Positions 38,880 to 49,062 of a DNA stretch of 64,000 bases are shown here, in pieces. The translations under genes were made by a program, and so were the position numbers. Location: positions 248,001-312,000 of the forward strand of contig NZ_JAJFZN010000001.1 in NCBI RefSeq assembly GCF_020731145.1, read 5' to 3'. Below the pieces are notes generated by a model. The model was given only the letters and a program-made list of their open reading frames with translations. It was not told the origin of the DNA and ran no database searches. How positions within the stretch are numbered: the stretch's first letter is position 1; every line of letters starts with the position of its first letter. The stretch comes from Sneathiella sp. HT1-7 (lineage in GTDB: Bacteria; Pseudomonadota; Alphaproteobacteria; Sneathiellales; Sneathiellaceae).

Positions 38880-40065
38880 ATTGTCCCGCGACGAACCCGG
38901 ATGACCAAGCCCATTGGAAATTATATCCACCGAGAAATCCGGTAACGTCTACGGCCTCCCCGATGAAGAAAAGTCCGGGAACTGATTTTACCTCCATGGA
39001 TTTTGAGTTCAGCGCCCCCGTACTGACACCGCCAACGGTCACTTCCGCCTTGGCATATCCTTCTGTTCCATTTGGATATATTTTAACCAGTTTAATATTA
39101 TTTACTATCTCTAAAACTCTCTTGTCCGATAGATTGCCAAGTTCGGGAAGGTCACTGGCATCCTGCAAGAGAGTCCCTATCAATCGATTTGCAAGATACT
39201 CCTTTAATAGATGTCCAACCTTGAGCTTTGGTTGACTTTGCCGCTTCTCTTTCAGAAGGCTGGCAAGATCAACATTGGGGAGGAAATCGATCTGAATGGC
39301 CTCACCGGGCTGCCAAAAGGACGATATCTGCAAAATTGCAGGACCGCTTAAACCCTTATGGGTAAAAAGGAGGTTTTCCCGGAACTGAACTTTTCCAATA
39401 TGGATGACAACATCGGCGGAAACCCCCGTTAGTCCCGCGAAGCGGTCCTTATCCTTAGTCTCAAACGTAAAGGGCACCAAGCCTGGACGCGGCAGGGCAA
39501 GCGGTAGTTCGAAAGTCTTAGCCATTCGATAAGCAAAATCATTCGCTCCGAGTTTCGGGATAGACAAGCCTCCCGTAGCGACGACAAGGCTTTCAGCCTT
39601 AATAGATTGTCCACCCGCATGGATCAGAAATGAGCCTTCTTTCTGATCGATGCGTTCTGCTCCGGTGCCACGCCAAATCATGACATCGGCCGCATCGCAT
39701 TCCGCCTCCAGCATTGCGACGATCTTCTTGGCGCTTTCATCACAAAAAAGCTGCCCCAGTTTCTTCTCGTGATAGGCGATGCCGTGTTTTTCGACTAGGG
39801 CGATAAAATCGGACTGCGTATATTGACGAAGCGCAGATTTGCAGAAATGCGGATTGTCGGAGATGAATTTTTCGGGCGCTGCAAGAAGGTTGGTGAAATT
39901 ACAGCGACCGCCGCCTGAGATCAGTATTTTCTGTCCACATTTCTCAGCTTTTTCAAGGAGGAGAACTTTACGACCGCGTTTTCCCGCCTCGATCGCGCAC
40001 ATCATCCCAGCAGCACCTGCGCCGACGACGACCACATCAAATTTCAGCCCGTGCGCAGAGTCCAT
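38872..40065 (-). CDS. HI0933/BaiN-type FAD-dependent oxidoreductase
   Basis: 397-residue flavoprotein. N-terminal FAD site VVVVGAGAAGMM and LLLEKAEKCGQKILISGGG, then RCNFTN; the C-terminal GEAVDVTGFLGGYNFQWAW is the family mark. The group is usually annotated as NAD(P)/FAD oxidoreductase or BaiN-like; the physiological role is not settled. Its stop overlaps the start of the dioxygenase-like gene by eight bases, so the two are probably co-translated. Confidence 0.92.
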   Translation of the reverse strand: MDSAHGLKFDVVVVGAGAAGMMCAIEAGKRGRKVLLLEKAEKCGQKILISGGGRCNFTNLLAAPEKFISDNPHFCKSALRQYTQSDFIALVEKHGIAYHEKKLGQLFCDESAKKIVAMLEAECDAADVMIWRGTGAERIDQKEGSFLIHAGGQSIKAESLVVATGGLSIPKLGANDFAYRMAKTFELPLALPRPGLVPFTFETKDKDRFAGLTGVSADVVIHIGKVQFRENLLFTHKGLSGPAILQISSFWQPGEAIQIDFLPNVDLASLLKEKRQSQPKLKVGHLLKEYLANRLIGTLLQDASDLPELGNLSDKRVLEIVNNIKLVKIYPNGTEGYAKAEVTVGGVSTGALNSKSMEVKSVPGLFFIGEAVDVTGFLGGYNFQWAWSSGFVAGQYA

Positions 40066-40103
40066 TTACGTCAACTTGTTCAGGTTATTATCAGCAAAAG
40101 GTT

Positions 40104-41939
40104 TTACCGGCGTCCGAATAATTTTTCAATGTCACCAAGTTGCAATTCCACATAGGTAGGCCTTCCGTGGTTGCACTGGCCACTATGGGGCGTAACTTCC
40201 ATTTCTCGCAGCAGGGCATTCATCTCATCGATGGAGAGCCGCCGGCCGGCCCGCACAGAGCCGTGACAGGCCATTGTCGCGCAGACATCGTCCATCCGGT
40301 CCTTCAGCGACAGTGCTGTATCGAGTTCCGCCAAATCATCGGCCAAGTCCTGCACCAACCCCTTGATGTTACACTCACCTAGCATGGCAGGCGTTTCCCG
40401 CACCACAATGGCCCCAACACCGAAAGGTTCCAACATCAATCCCATCTCCGCCAGTTCCTCCGCCCGTTCCGCGACACGATTTGCCGACACTTCATCAAGT
40501 TCAACGACTTCCGGCAAGAGGAGCATCTGTCGCGCGACGGTTTTCTCCGCCAACTGCTTCTTCATCCGCTCCATCACTAACCGTTCATGCGCCGCATGTT
40601 GATCGACAAGAATAAGGCCAGTCGTAGTCTGGGCGACGATATAGGTTTCATGAAGCTGGCTACGCGCGGCACCCAGAGGATATTGTTCCAGCGCATGTAC
40701 CTTCTCCTGTTGCAGGGGCGTTTCGTCAATGCTCCGCGCGACCGGAGGGCTCTCAGCCGTGAGAGGGGCATGGTATTCTGCGCCTGCCTCCGCCATCCCT
40801 GATGACAGTGTGGCCGATTGGTTCTCGTTCCAACGCCCCCAGCTCGCTGCCGGACGGTTAGATGGCTGCATAGGAACCAAGGTATTATTCGGCCTGAACG
40901 CGCCCAACGCCTGACCGGAAATGGTGGAGGAGGCGCGATGACCATGTTCCGCCAGTGCGTGGCGTAACGATCCCACGATCAGTCCGCGAACACCACCCGA
41001 ATCACGAAACCGTACTTCGGCTTTGGCGGGATGCACGTTAACATCTACCTGATCCGCAGGAACCTCCAGAAACAGTGCAAGCAAGGGATGGCGATTGCGT
41101 GCCAGCAAATCCATATAGGCACCGCGAACAGCTCCAGTAAAAAGCTTGTCCCTCACCGGACGGCCATTGACGAACATGAACTGCATGGTAGCGTTACCCC
41201 GGTTAAAGGTCGGCACACCTGCATAACCCGCCAGCTTAACGCCATCACGCTCCGCGTCGATCCGAATGGCGTTATCCGCAAATTCCCGTCCCATAACAGC
41301 GCCAAGCCTATCCAGCCAAGCATCAAAGAGGTCGCCGTCTGATCCTGCGACACGAAGGGCCGTCCGGTTTTCATCCGTCAAGGAAAAGGAAATTGCAGGG
41401 AAAGCCATAGCGAGTCGCCGAACAACATCAAGCGCCGCGCCGAACTCCGACCGCTCCGTTTTCAAAAATTTGAGCCTTGCCGGTGTTGCGAAGAATATAT
41501 CCCGAACCTCGACCCGCGTTCCTTTCTGTCCGCCACCGGGTACCGGCGCAATCTTCTTCCCGCCTTCAACCGTCATTTTCCAGGCGGTATCCGCTCCCTC
41601 CCGTCGGGTCGTAATGGACATACGGCTCACCGAGGCAATGGAGGGGATGGCTTCCCCGCGGAATCCCAAATTCTGTATGAAGACAAGATCATCATCGGGA
41701 AGCTTGGACGTTGCGTGCCGCTCGAAACAAAGCTCAAGCTCTTCCGCGCTCATCCCGCTACCATTATCCGTGACCGTAATCAGTGAACGCCCGCCATCGC
41801 GCATTACAACGTCAATTTGAGTTGCGCCAGCGTCGATTGCATTTTCCACCAGTTCCTTGACAGCGGAAGCAGGCCGCTCCACCACTTCGCCTGCGGCGAT
41901 CTGGTTTACAATATTGTCGGGCAAGCGTCTTAAAGGCAT
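40104..41939 (-). CDS. mutL: DNA mismatch repair protein MutL (endonuclease type)
   Basis: 611 residues. N-terminal GHKL ATPase with [13 protein letters not shown] (27-39), DNGSGM (58-63) and [14 protein letters not shown]; flexible proline-rich linker about 330-420; C-terminal dimer domain. The endonuclease motif DQHAxxExxxxE is intact (D446, H448, E452, E457), followed by CNHGRP near the C-terminus. Organisms with this type usually lack MutH. It closes the ileS-lspA-DUF3035-M16-M16-mutL series. Confidence 0.97.
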   Translation of the reverse strand: MPLRRLPDNIVNQIAAGEVVERPASAVKELVENAIDAGATQIDVVMRDGGRSLITVTDNGSGMSAEELELCFERHATSKLPDDDLVFIQNLGFRGEAIPSIASVSRMSITTRREGADTAWKMTVEGGKKIAPVPGGGQKGTRVEVRDIFFATPARLKFLKTERSEFGAALDVVRRLAMAFPAISFSLTDENRTALRVAGSDGDLFDAWLDRLGAVMGREFADNAIRIDAERDGVKLAGYAGVPTFNRGNATMQFMFVNGRPVRDKLFTGAVRGAYMDLLARNRHPLLALFLEVPADQVDVNVHPAKAEVRFRDSGGVRGLIVGSLRHALAEHGHRASSTISGQALGAFRPNNTLVPMQPSNRPAASWGRWNENQSATLSSGMAEAGAEYHAPLTAESPPVARSIDETPLQQEKVHALEQYPLGAARSQLHETYIVAQTTTGLILVDQHAAHERLVMERMKKQLAEKTVARQMLLLPEVVELDEVSANRVAERAEELAEMGLMLEPFGVGAIVVRETPAMLGECNIKGLVQDLADDLAELDTALSLKDRMDDVCATMACHGSVRAGRRLSIDEMNALLREMEVTPHSGQCNHGRPTYVELQLGDIEKLFGRR

Positions 41940-42006
41940 GGTCGATCCATCAGGAATTTTCAGAAATACCTTAGCAAAATTGGGCGGGTCAGCCTAGGGG
42001 ATCGGC

Positions 42007-43356
42007 CTAATTCTTTTCGGCGCCCACACCCTTCGCCTCAAGATTTTCCGGCTTTCCTGCGACGACAACAATCAGCTTTTCCGGATCAAGCAGCTTTTGT
42101 GCGACGCGCTTGATATCCTCCTCACTAACCGCATTGATCAGGGCGGGCCGATCATTCAGATAGTCAATCGGAAGATTGCTGAACTGCATAGCGACCAGAA
42201 TATCTGCGATGCTGTCATTGGACGACAAGCTGAGCGGAAAAGAACCATTCAGATAGGTTTTTGCCGCAGCAAGTTCCTCTTTCGTTACGCCCTGTTCACG
42301 AATACGCAGAAGCTCGACTTCAACCAGATCAAGTGCATCTTTTACCGAGGCATTACTTGTCCCGAAGCCTCCCATTTGCAGGCCAGCCGCCTTCATTGGA
42401 TAGAGGTAGCTGTAGACGGAGTAAACCAGGCCCCGTTTCTCGCGTATTTCCTCAGTCAATCGGGATTGAAAACTCCCCCCACCCAAAATATAGTTCAATA
42501 CATAGGCCGCGTAATAATCTGGATCATCGCGTTTTACGCCCTGCCCCCCGAAAATGACCACGCTTTGCGGAATATCCTGCGGGATGATCCTAATTGCTGC
42601 TTCAGGAAGAGGTTCTGTCTGCGGGATTGCGGAAATGCCTGCTTGTTCCGGCAATGCGCCGAATGTCTTATCAAGAAGGACACCAAGTTCCTTTGCTGAA
42701 ATATCCCCGACAACGCCGATCTGCATATTGTCCTTACCCAGCCGAGTCTTCGCAAATGCGGCGAGGTCATCGCGGGTAATCGCAGCCATCGTGTCGATCG
42801 TTCCTTCGGATGGCTGGGCGTATGGATGGTCTCCGAAAGCCAGTTCAAACCAGGCACGTCCGGCAAGACTGTTCGGATCAGAAAGTTTTCGATTAAGAGA
42901 GGCAAGAATCTGGCCGCGAATACGTTCCACGGGCTCATCATCAAAACGCGGGCCCGTTATGGCCAGGCCGAAAAGGCGAAATGCCTCCTCGGTATTTTCG
43001 CTTAATGTCTTAAGGCTGCCCGAAAAACTGTCCTTGTTGGCATCGAAGCTGAGCTGAATGGCGAGGTCAGACAATCTTTCCTGAAAGTTTTTACTGTCAA
43101 GCTCTCCGGCCCCCTCATCCATGGTAGAGGAAGCAAGATAGGCGAGGCCCGCCTTGTCAGCAGGGTCGAGACTAGCGCCGCCCCGCCAGGCAACTTTCAT
43201 GCTGACAATCGGAATGGAGGCCTCTTCAACCAGCCAAGCCTTGATACCGCCGGGACTGGTCACTTCGGTCACTTCAACCGCCCGAGCGGGCAAGCTAATT
43301 AAGAGAAAGAAGGCAACGACAAGCCCAGCCGCGATTCGGCAATAAATCTGCAACAT
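42007..43356 (-). CDS. Exported M16 family protein without zinc site (inactive subunit)
   Basis: 449 residues with a signal peptide (about 1-26). It has the M16 fold (LGGGSFQSRLTEEIREKRGLVY in the second half), but the HxxEH motif is replaced by YLASSTMDEG, so it cannot bind zinc there. It lies ten bases after the active M16 gene and probably forms a heterodimer with it, as alpha and beta subunits of processing peptidases do. Confidence 0.92.
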   Translation of the reverse strand: MLQIYCRIAAGLVVAFFLLISLPARAVEVTEVTSPGGIKAWLVEEASIPIVSMKVAWRGGASLDPADKAGLAYLASSTMDEGAGELDSKNFQERLSDLAIQLSFDANKDSFSGSLKTLSENTEEAFRLFGLAITGPRFDDEPVERIRGQILASLNRKLSDPNSLAGRAWFELAFGDHPYAQPSEGTIDTMAAITRDDLAAFAKTRLGKDNMQIGVVGDISAKELGVLLDKTFGALPEQAGISAIPQTEPLPEAAIRIIPQDIPQSVVIFGGQGVKRDDPDYYAAYVLNYILGGGSFQSRLTEEIREKRGLVYSVYSYLYPMKAAGLQMGGFGTSNASVKDALDLVEVELLRIREQGVTKEELAAAKTYLNGSFPLSLSSNDSIADILVAMQFSNLPIDYLNDRPALINAVSEEDIKRVAQKLLDPEKLIVVVAGKPENLEAKGVGAEKN

Positions 43357-43366
43357 GATTTTTCCC

Positions 43367-44734
43367 TTAACTCTTCACTTGTTCCGGAAGAAGACGTCCG
43401 ACAACGGATTGCCGTTCATCAAACACCGATTTTGCAGCATTTCGGATGTCCTCTGCGGTCACCTTTGAAATATTCTTCGGCCAATTAACAACCTGATCAA
43501 TACTCTCTCCGCTGGCGAGCGAAGACCCAAGAATGTTTGCCGCGTCGCGAATACTATCCCGTGCGTAAATCGCATCGGCGAGAAGCTTGTTCTTGGCCCG
43601 GGCTATTTCTGTTTCTGTCACGCCATTTTGGACAATATCCTCGATAATGGCATGTATGGCCGTCTCTACATCGTCTAAATTACTATCCGGTGTCGGGCTG
43701 CCATAAAGAACGAAAGTTGATTTGTCATAGGAGCCTGAACGATAGTACGCGCCTGCGCTGGTTGCGATTTTCTTGTCGACAACCAGATTATCATAGAGGC
43801 GACTGGTCACCCCACCGCCCAGAATCTGGCTCAACACTTCAAGTGCCCGGACATTCATCTGGTCCTCACTCCGTGCCGACGGGGCAAGATAGCTTTGGCG
43901 CCATGAGGGCTGACGCACCCGTTTGTCGCTCATCTCAAGTACGCGTTTGGCTAGCTGCGGTGGCTCCTGAACACGTTCGCGTTTTGGAATTTCCTTTTCT
44001 GCAATAGGCCCGTAGTATTTTTCCGCCAATTTGAACACGTCATCCGCATCGACGTCACCTGCAACAATCAGAATAGCATTATTCGGCGCATAGTGAGTGT
44101 TGTACCATTCCAGCGCATCTTCCGTCGTCAAATTCTCAATCTCATGACGCCATCCGATAACCGGTGTACCGTAAGGATGCGCCAGAAACTGCGCCGCATC
44201 AAACTGCTCGCCGAAAAGTGCCGCCGGGTTATTGTCTGTGCGCTGAGAGCGCTCCTCCAACACGACCTTAAGCTCAGGTGCGACCACTTCATCAGTCAGC
44301 ACCAGATTGGCCATCCGATCCGCTTCCATCTCCATAAAAAGTGGTAGCTTATCGACACTGACATTCTGGAAATAGGCGGTGTAATCCTGCGAGGTGAAGG
44401 CATTCTCCTGCCCGCCATTTTTGGCGACAATCTCGGAAAACTCTCCGGGCTGCAGGGTCTTGGTTCCCTTAAACATCAAATGTTCGAGAAAATGCGCGAT
44501 CCCGGATTTAAGCGGCTTTTCATCCGCCGCCCCCGCCCTATACCACACCATATGTGTCACGACGGGCGCACGATGATCTTCCAACACGACAACCTGCAGG
44601 CCATTATCAAGGGTCGTCACTTTCGGATCGAACAAGGTTGGGATATTTTCTTCGGCAAAGAGCTTTTCCGGATTACCACCGAAAATCAGGCCAAAAATCA
44701 AGACAAAAACAAATAGCGGTCGCATCGGGCTCAT
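43367..44734 (-). CDS. Exported M16 family zinc peptidase (active subunit)
   Basis: 455 residues with a hydrophobic N-terminal signal (about 5-27). The zinc motif HFLEH gives H81, E84 and H85; the downstream LKVVLEERSQRTDNNP holds the third ligand. Predicted periplasmic peptidase acting with the inactive M16 partner encoded next. Substrates are unknown; small peptides or misfolded exported proteins are plausible. A third, cytoplasmic M16 peptidase is at 4127-5386. Confidence 0.94.
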   Translation of the reverse strand: MSPMRPLFVFVLIFGLIFGGNPEKLFAEENIPTLFDPKVTTLDNGLQVVVLEDHRAPVVTHMVWYRAGAADEKPLKSGIAHFLEHLMFKGTKTLQPGEFSEIVAKNGGQENAFTSQDYTAYFQNVSVDKLPLFMEMEADRMANLVLTDEVVAPELKVVLEERSQRTDNNPAALFGEQFDAAQFLAHPYGTPVIGWRHEIENLTTEDALEWYNTHYAPNNAILIVAGDVDADDVFKLAEKYYGPIAEKEIPKRERVQEPPQLAKRVLEMSDKRVRQPSWRQSYLAPSARSEDQMNVRALEVLSQILGGGVTSRLYDNLVVDKKIATSAGAYYRSGSYDKSTFVLYGSPTPDSNLDDVETAIHAIIEDIVQNGVTETEIARAKNKLLADAIYARDSIRDAANILGSSLASGESIDQVVNWPKNISKVTAEDIRNAAKSVFDERQSVVGRLLPEQVKS

Positions 44735-44867
44735 GGATAGCCTCCGGTCGCATAAAATACTGTTATCCTAAAATAATGGGTTAGGCACAGGGATTTACAA
44801 GACTATGCCGCCATTATTTGTCATGATTTCGTCAAAGATGCTGCTGTCGTCAGTGAAACGGAGCGGT

Positions 44868-45452
44868 CTAGTTAAACAGCCCTTCCAAAAGCGCGCGCTT
44901 GCGCCGCTCGATAATCGGTGTTTCCGGGCCGGCCGCGGGACTCTCTCCAAGTGCGGCATTTTCCTGAAGACGCTTTTTCTCTTTAACCGGATCTACAACA
45001 GTTCCAAACGGTGGCTGTTCCTGCCAGAACATGATCTTTTCCATGAAGGTTTCATCATTTTCGGCTAGGACGGCAGTCTCTGTGTCGACCACCTCGCGGA
45101 TATTAGGATCAACATTTTCCGCACCCGCCTGACGCAGTAGAGCGAGTTCCCCGGTGGAGACGCCAGCTGCAACCGCATCGCTGTGGGTCACCGGTGCCGT
45201 ATTGGGCTGATTACCAAGCAATGCAGCTTTCGCGCTATTCTCGGCGAGAATGTCTTGCGGCCCTTTCTGTCCGGGTGCCGGCGGACGAAGCGAGAAATCC
45301 GGCGGGATGATCAGGGGCGCCTTGGTAATGACCGTAAACTCATCCGGCCCTTCCTTTTTCCCGATGCCAAGCGCCTGCTTTGTGCCCTCGCAGCCCGTCA
45401 ACAGGACAGCAGACAACAGGACCAAGCTGGTCAGAAATCTCCCACTACGCAT
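44868..45452 (-). CDS. DUF3035 lipoprotein (possible BamF-like envelope protein)
   Basis: 194-residue predicted lipoprotein with lipobox LLTGC (C21). The mature part has DEFTVITKAPLIIPPDFSL, a conserved 'APL.IPPDF.LRPP' segment typical of DUF3035, then a low-complexity acidic/alanine region. I recall that an alphaproteobacterial BAM-complex lipoprotein (BamF) has a similar segment, so an outer-membrane assembly role is possible but uncertain. ATG 45452 has AAGGG nine bases upstream; an ATG at 45473 overlapping the lspA stop is the alternative. Confidence 0.85.
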   Translation of the reverse strand: MRSGRFLTSLVLLSAVLLTGCEGTKQALGIGKKEGPDEFTVITKAPLIIPPDFSLRPPAPGQKGPQDILAENSAKAALLGNQPNTAPVTHSDAVAAGVSTGELALLRQAGAENVDPNIREVVDTETAVLAENDETFMEKIMFWQEQPPFGTVVDPVKEKKRLQENAALGESPAAGPETPIIERRKRALLEGLFN

Positions 45453-45469
45453 GATATCGAACCCTTCCC

Positions 45470-45943
45470 TCATGCCGATAATTTATCGGAATTATGTCCC
45501 TGAAACAAGTTTTCAAACAAAATCACGATCACACCGACAACAATAGCCATATCCGCAACATTAAAGGCGGGCCAGCGCATGAAGATCAAATCAAAATCGA
45601 AGAAATCCGCGACAGCCCCGAATCTGATACGGTCAATGATATTTCCGATCGCGCCCCCCAATACCAGCCCCAAACCAATAGATAACATCCGATTTGTGGC
45701 TTTTCTGAGCCAGAAGAAAACGACAATGGAAATTACAACGGCAACAGCAACCAGGATCCAGCGCATATTGTCGCCAGCGAACATGCCAAAACTCACGCCT
45801 CTGTTCCAGACCATGACGAGATTGAAGAAGCTCGTCACTTCAATTCCGTGCGGATAGCGCGCCATCAGGTCGATCAGATACATCTTGCTGACCTGATCGA
45901 CCGCAATGATCATCGCGGCAACGATAAGCCCGAGACGGAGCAT
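45470..45943 (-). CDS. lspA: Lipoprotein signal peptidase
   Basis: 157-residue four-helix inner-membrane aspartyl protease (SPase II) that cleaves prolipoproteins before the lipidated cysteine. Catalytic aspartates are D104 in GNIIDRIRFG and D131 in FNVADMAIVVG. I take ATG 45943; a GTG at 45952 overlapping the ileS stop is possible. The lipoprotein genes in this window (DUF3035 next door, entericidin at 25303) are plausible substrates. Confidence 0.96.
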   Translation of the reverse strand: MLRLGLIVAAMIIAVDQVSKMYLIDLMARYPHGIEVTSFFNLVMVWNRGVSFGMFAGDNMRWILVAVAVVISIVVFFWLRKATNRMLSIGLGLVLGGAIGNIIDRIRFGAVADFFDFDLIFMRWPAFNVADMAIVVGVIVILFENLFQGHNSDKLSA

Positions 45944-45948
45944 ATTGC

Positions 45949-48768
45949 TCACGCCTCGACTTCCATAGGTAAGGAACCCACAACAGCGGCGCAACGATGG
46001 CAGAGGTCATCATAGACATCATGCGTTCCCACCTCATCGAGAATTTTCCAGCAGCGCTGGCATTTCTCGCCTTCGGCAAGGCCCGGAACTACGGCAACAT
46101 CGGATACTTCTTCGAGGGTGAAGGCATCCTCCGGCGCAGGATCGGTTGAGAGCGTGACTCCAGAAGTGATGCAGATATCCGCAAGATCGAACTGGTCAAG
46201 CAGCGCTTTATATTCCTCGCTCACATAGACAGTGGGGGAGGCCTGTAGGCTAGAGCCGATCCGCTTCTCCCGCCGTTCGATTTCCAGCGCGCCCGTTACC
46301 ACACGACGGAAAGCTCGCACACTGAACCAGCGATCCATAAGTGCGCCATTCTCCCACTCTGCCGGAATATCCGGGAATTGACGCAGGTGAACGCTGCTGT
46401 TTTCGCCGGGATAACGGGTGAGCCAGGTTTCCTCGGCCGTAAAGACAAGCATCGGCGCAAGCCATGCCGTCAGACAATGGAACAGATGATCAAGGACCGT
46501 CCGGGCGGCGCGGCGACGTGTGTCGTTCGCCCCATCGCAATAAAGCGTGTCTTTGCGTATATCGAAGTAAAAGGCCGACAATTCCAATGTGCAGAAATTG
46601 TGGATGGCCGTGAAGACACGGCTGAACTCATATACATTGCAGTTCGTACGGATCATCTTATCCAGCTCAAAAAGCCGATGCAGCACCCATTGCTCAAGCT
46701 CCGGCATTTCGTTAACTTCCAGCCGCTCATTCTCATCCCAACCCTCTAGGTTTCCGAGGATGAAACGCAAAGTATTTCGGAGACGGCGATAGCTGTCGAC
46801 CTGCCCCTTCACAATTTCATTACCGATACGCATATCTTCGGAATAGTCCGACGCTACCACCCAGAGCCGCAGGATATCGGCGCCATTCTGCTCGATTATC
46901 TTCTGCGGAGCGACGACATTGCCAAGGGATTTCGACATCTTGCGCCCCTGTCCATCCATCACAAACCCATGAGTCAACACAGCATCATACGGCGCGCGCC
47001 CGCGGGTGCCGCATGATTCTAAGAGTGACGAATGAAACCAACCGCGATGCTGGTCCGTTCCTTCAAGATAAAGCGAAGCCGGCCATTGCAGTTCCGGCCG
47101 CGCCTCCAGCGTGAAAGCATGGGTACAACCGGAATCAAACCAGACATCGAGAATGTCTTGCGCCATGTCATAATCATCAGCGTTATAGTCGTTGCCAAGG
47201 AAGCGTTGCGCCGGCGAATCAAACCAGGCGTCTGATCCTTCCGCTTCCGTGATTTCCTCAATGCGCGCATTGACCTTGGCGTCACGCAAAAGTTCACCTG
47301 TTTCCTTGTGGGTGAAGACCGTGATCGGCACACCCCAAGCCCGCTGCCGCGAGAGAACCCAGTCTGGACGGCCCGAGATCATTGCATGAATGCGGTTTCG
47401 ACCAGAGGCCGGGAACCATTTCGTTTCGTCGATGGCCTTAAGTGCTTTCGCGCGAAGGTCATTCGTCTCCATCGAAATGAACCACTGGCTGGTATTGCGG
47501 AAGATCAGCGGCGCCTTCGACCGCCAGGAATGCGGATAGGAATGGACGAGCTTACCGCGCTTCAACAAGGCGCCAACGTTTTCTAGCTCATCTGCCACAC
47601 CGTCATTACATTTGTAGACATGCTGACCTGCGAACATCGGTACGTGATCGTAAAAGGTACCATCTTCGTCCACCGTGTGCGGCACTTCAATGCCGTGTAT
47701 CATACCGACTTCATAGTCTTCCTGACCGTGGCCCGGGGCCGTATGGACGAAGCCAGTGCCGGCATCCACCGTAACATGATCACCATCAATCAGCGGCACA
47801 TCGAAATCATATCCTTTGCCATGGAAGGGGTGGAGACAGATAACGCCCTTGAAGGCATCTCCCTTGCCGCGCCAGATTACTTCGGCAGCGGCAATTCCTG
47901 CTTCCTTTTGGACCTCTTCCAGAAGTTCTGTCGCAACGAATAGCTTCTCACCAACGACAGCGAGCGATCCTTCGGCAACCTCTTTTACTTCTATCCCGAC
48001 ATATTCCATATCTGGACCATAGGAGATTGCGCGGTTGCCCGGCATCGTCCAGGGGGTTGTCGTCCAGATAACGATGGACGCGCCCATAAATTCTTCCGGG
48101 CCAGACTTTACGGGAAAGCGTACGTGGATCGTTGTCGACGTATGATCGTGATATTCAAGCTCAGCTTCAGCGAGCGCCGTTTTTTCAACCGGCGACCACA
48201 TGACCGGCTTCGATCCACGATAAAGGCCGCCATTCATCAGGAATTTGTGCAGTTCGCGAACGATCTGTGCTTCGGCATCAAAGCTCATAGTCGTGTAGGG
48301 CCGCTCCCAATCGCCGATCACGCCAAGGCGCTTAAACTCTTCCTTCTGGACACCGACCCAGTGGGTCGCGAAGTCGCGGCACTCTTTACGGAACTCAACA
48401 ACCGGCACCTGATCCTTGTCTTTACCGGCCTTGCGGTATTTTTCTTCGATCTTCCATTCGATCGGAAGGCCGTGGCAGTCCCAGCCGGGAACATAATGCG
48501 CGTTCTTGCCCATCATCTGCTGTGACCGGCTGATCACGTCTTTCAGGATCTTGTTCATCGCATGGCCAATATGCAAATTGCCGTTTGCATAGGGCGGGCC
48601 ATCGTGAAGAATGAATTTTTCGCGGTCCATTGACTGTTCCCGCTGACGGCCGAAAAGATCCATTTCTTCCCAGCGGTCCAGCAATCCGGGCTCTTTCGCG
48701 GGCAGGCCAGCCTTCATGGGGAAATCGGTACGAGGTAAAAATAGCGTCGATTTATAGTCAGTGCTCAT
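45949..48768 (-). CDS. ileS: Isoleucyl-tRNA synthetase
   Basis: 939-residue class I synthetase charging tRNA-Ile. HIGH at 66-69 in GNLHIGHAMNK, KMSKS in GRKMSKSLGN, and an editing domain with the TTTPWTMPGNRA stretch. The C-terminal zinc-binding CQRCWK and CHRCAAV cysteine pairs are present, the bacterial IleRS type sensitive to mupirocin. No strong Shine-Dalgarno site is visible before ATG 48768. Confidence 0.98.
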   Translation of the reverse strand: MSTDYKSTLFLPRTDFPMKAGLPAKEPGLLDRWEEMDLFGRQREQSMDREKFILHDGPPYANGNLHIGHAMNKILKDVISRSQQMMGKNAHYVPGWDCHGLPIEWKIEEKYRKAGKDKDQVPVVEFRKECRDFATHWVGVQKEEFKRLGVIGDWERPYTTMSFDAEAQIVRELHKFLMNGGLYRGSKPVMWSPVEKTALAEAELEYHDHTSTTIHVRFPVKSGPEEFMGASIVIWTTTPWTMPGNRAISYGPDMEYVGIEVKEVAEGSLAVVGEKLFVATELLEEVQKEAGIAAAEVIWRGKGDAFKGVICLHPFHGKGYDFDVPLIDGDHVTVDAGTGFVHTAPGHGQEDYEVGMIHGIEVPHTVDEDGTFYDHVPMFAGQHVYKCNDGVADELENVGALLKRGKLVHSYPHSWRSKAPLIFRNTSQWFISMETNDLRAKALKAIDETKWFPASGRNRIHAMISGRPDWVLSRQRAWGVPITVFTHKETGELLRDAKVNARIEEITEAEGSDAWFDSPAQRFLGNDYNADDYDMAQDILDVWFDSGCTHAFTLEARPELQWPASLYLEGTDQHRGWFHSSLLESCGTRGRAPYDAVLTHGFVMDGQGRKMSKSLGNVVAPQKIIEQNGADILRLWVVASDYSEDMRIGNEIVKGQVDSYRRLRNTLRFILGNLEGWDENERLEVNEMPELEQWVLHRLFELDKMIRTNCNVYEFSRVFTAIHNFCTLELSAFYFDIRKDTLYCDGANDTRRRAARTVLDHLFHCLTAWLAPMLVFTAEETWLTRYPGENSSVHLRQFPDIPAEWENGALMDRWFSVRAFRRVVTGALEIERREKRIGSSLQASPTVYVSEEYKALLDQFDLADICITSGVTLSTDPAPEDAFTLEEVSDVAVVPGLAEGEKCQRCWKILDEVGTHDVYDDLCHRCAAVVGSLPMEVEA

Positions 48769-48876
48769 CGGGGCAAACTGATCCTAACAGTATCTCAATT
48801 TATCGGTAAATCATGCGCGGCGGTTAGCCGCATCTTTTCTGGTTTTAGCCTGATCATCAGGTGTGAACCTTTATTA

Positions 48877-48902
48877 CCCGGCCCTATACAGCAAAGGCCG
48901 GG
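48877..48902. terminator. GC-rich hairpin between ileS and the DLH-like gene
   Basis: Seven-base arms CCCGGCC and GGCCGGG around a 12-base loop in the 294-nt gap between two minus-strand genes. The flank on the minus strand is AT-rich (TAATAAAGG) but lacks a T-run, so termination of the upstream unit is only possible. The rest of the gap shows no gene. Confidence 0.35.
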
Positions 48903-49062
48903 CTTATAATTCGGTCATAGGCGACACTCTGCCCAAGGAAACCAGCTATATGTATCCGTAATTCTGTCATGGCAGGTGTTTTATCAACTCCGTGCTCTGC
49001 TGTCGAGAAATCATAGCCGGAAAGGAGCAAAAATTAGCGGTTTTATGCGCCATCCCATTCCC

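Noticed and set aside
48769-49062. T-box or other leader upstream of ileS
   Set aside because: The gap upstream of ileS has a GC-rich hairpin but none of the T-box elements, which are also not expected in proteobacteria.
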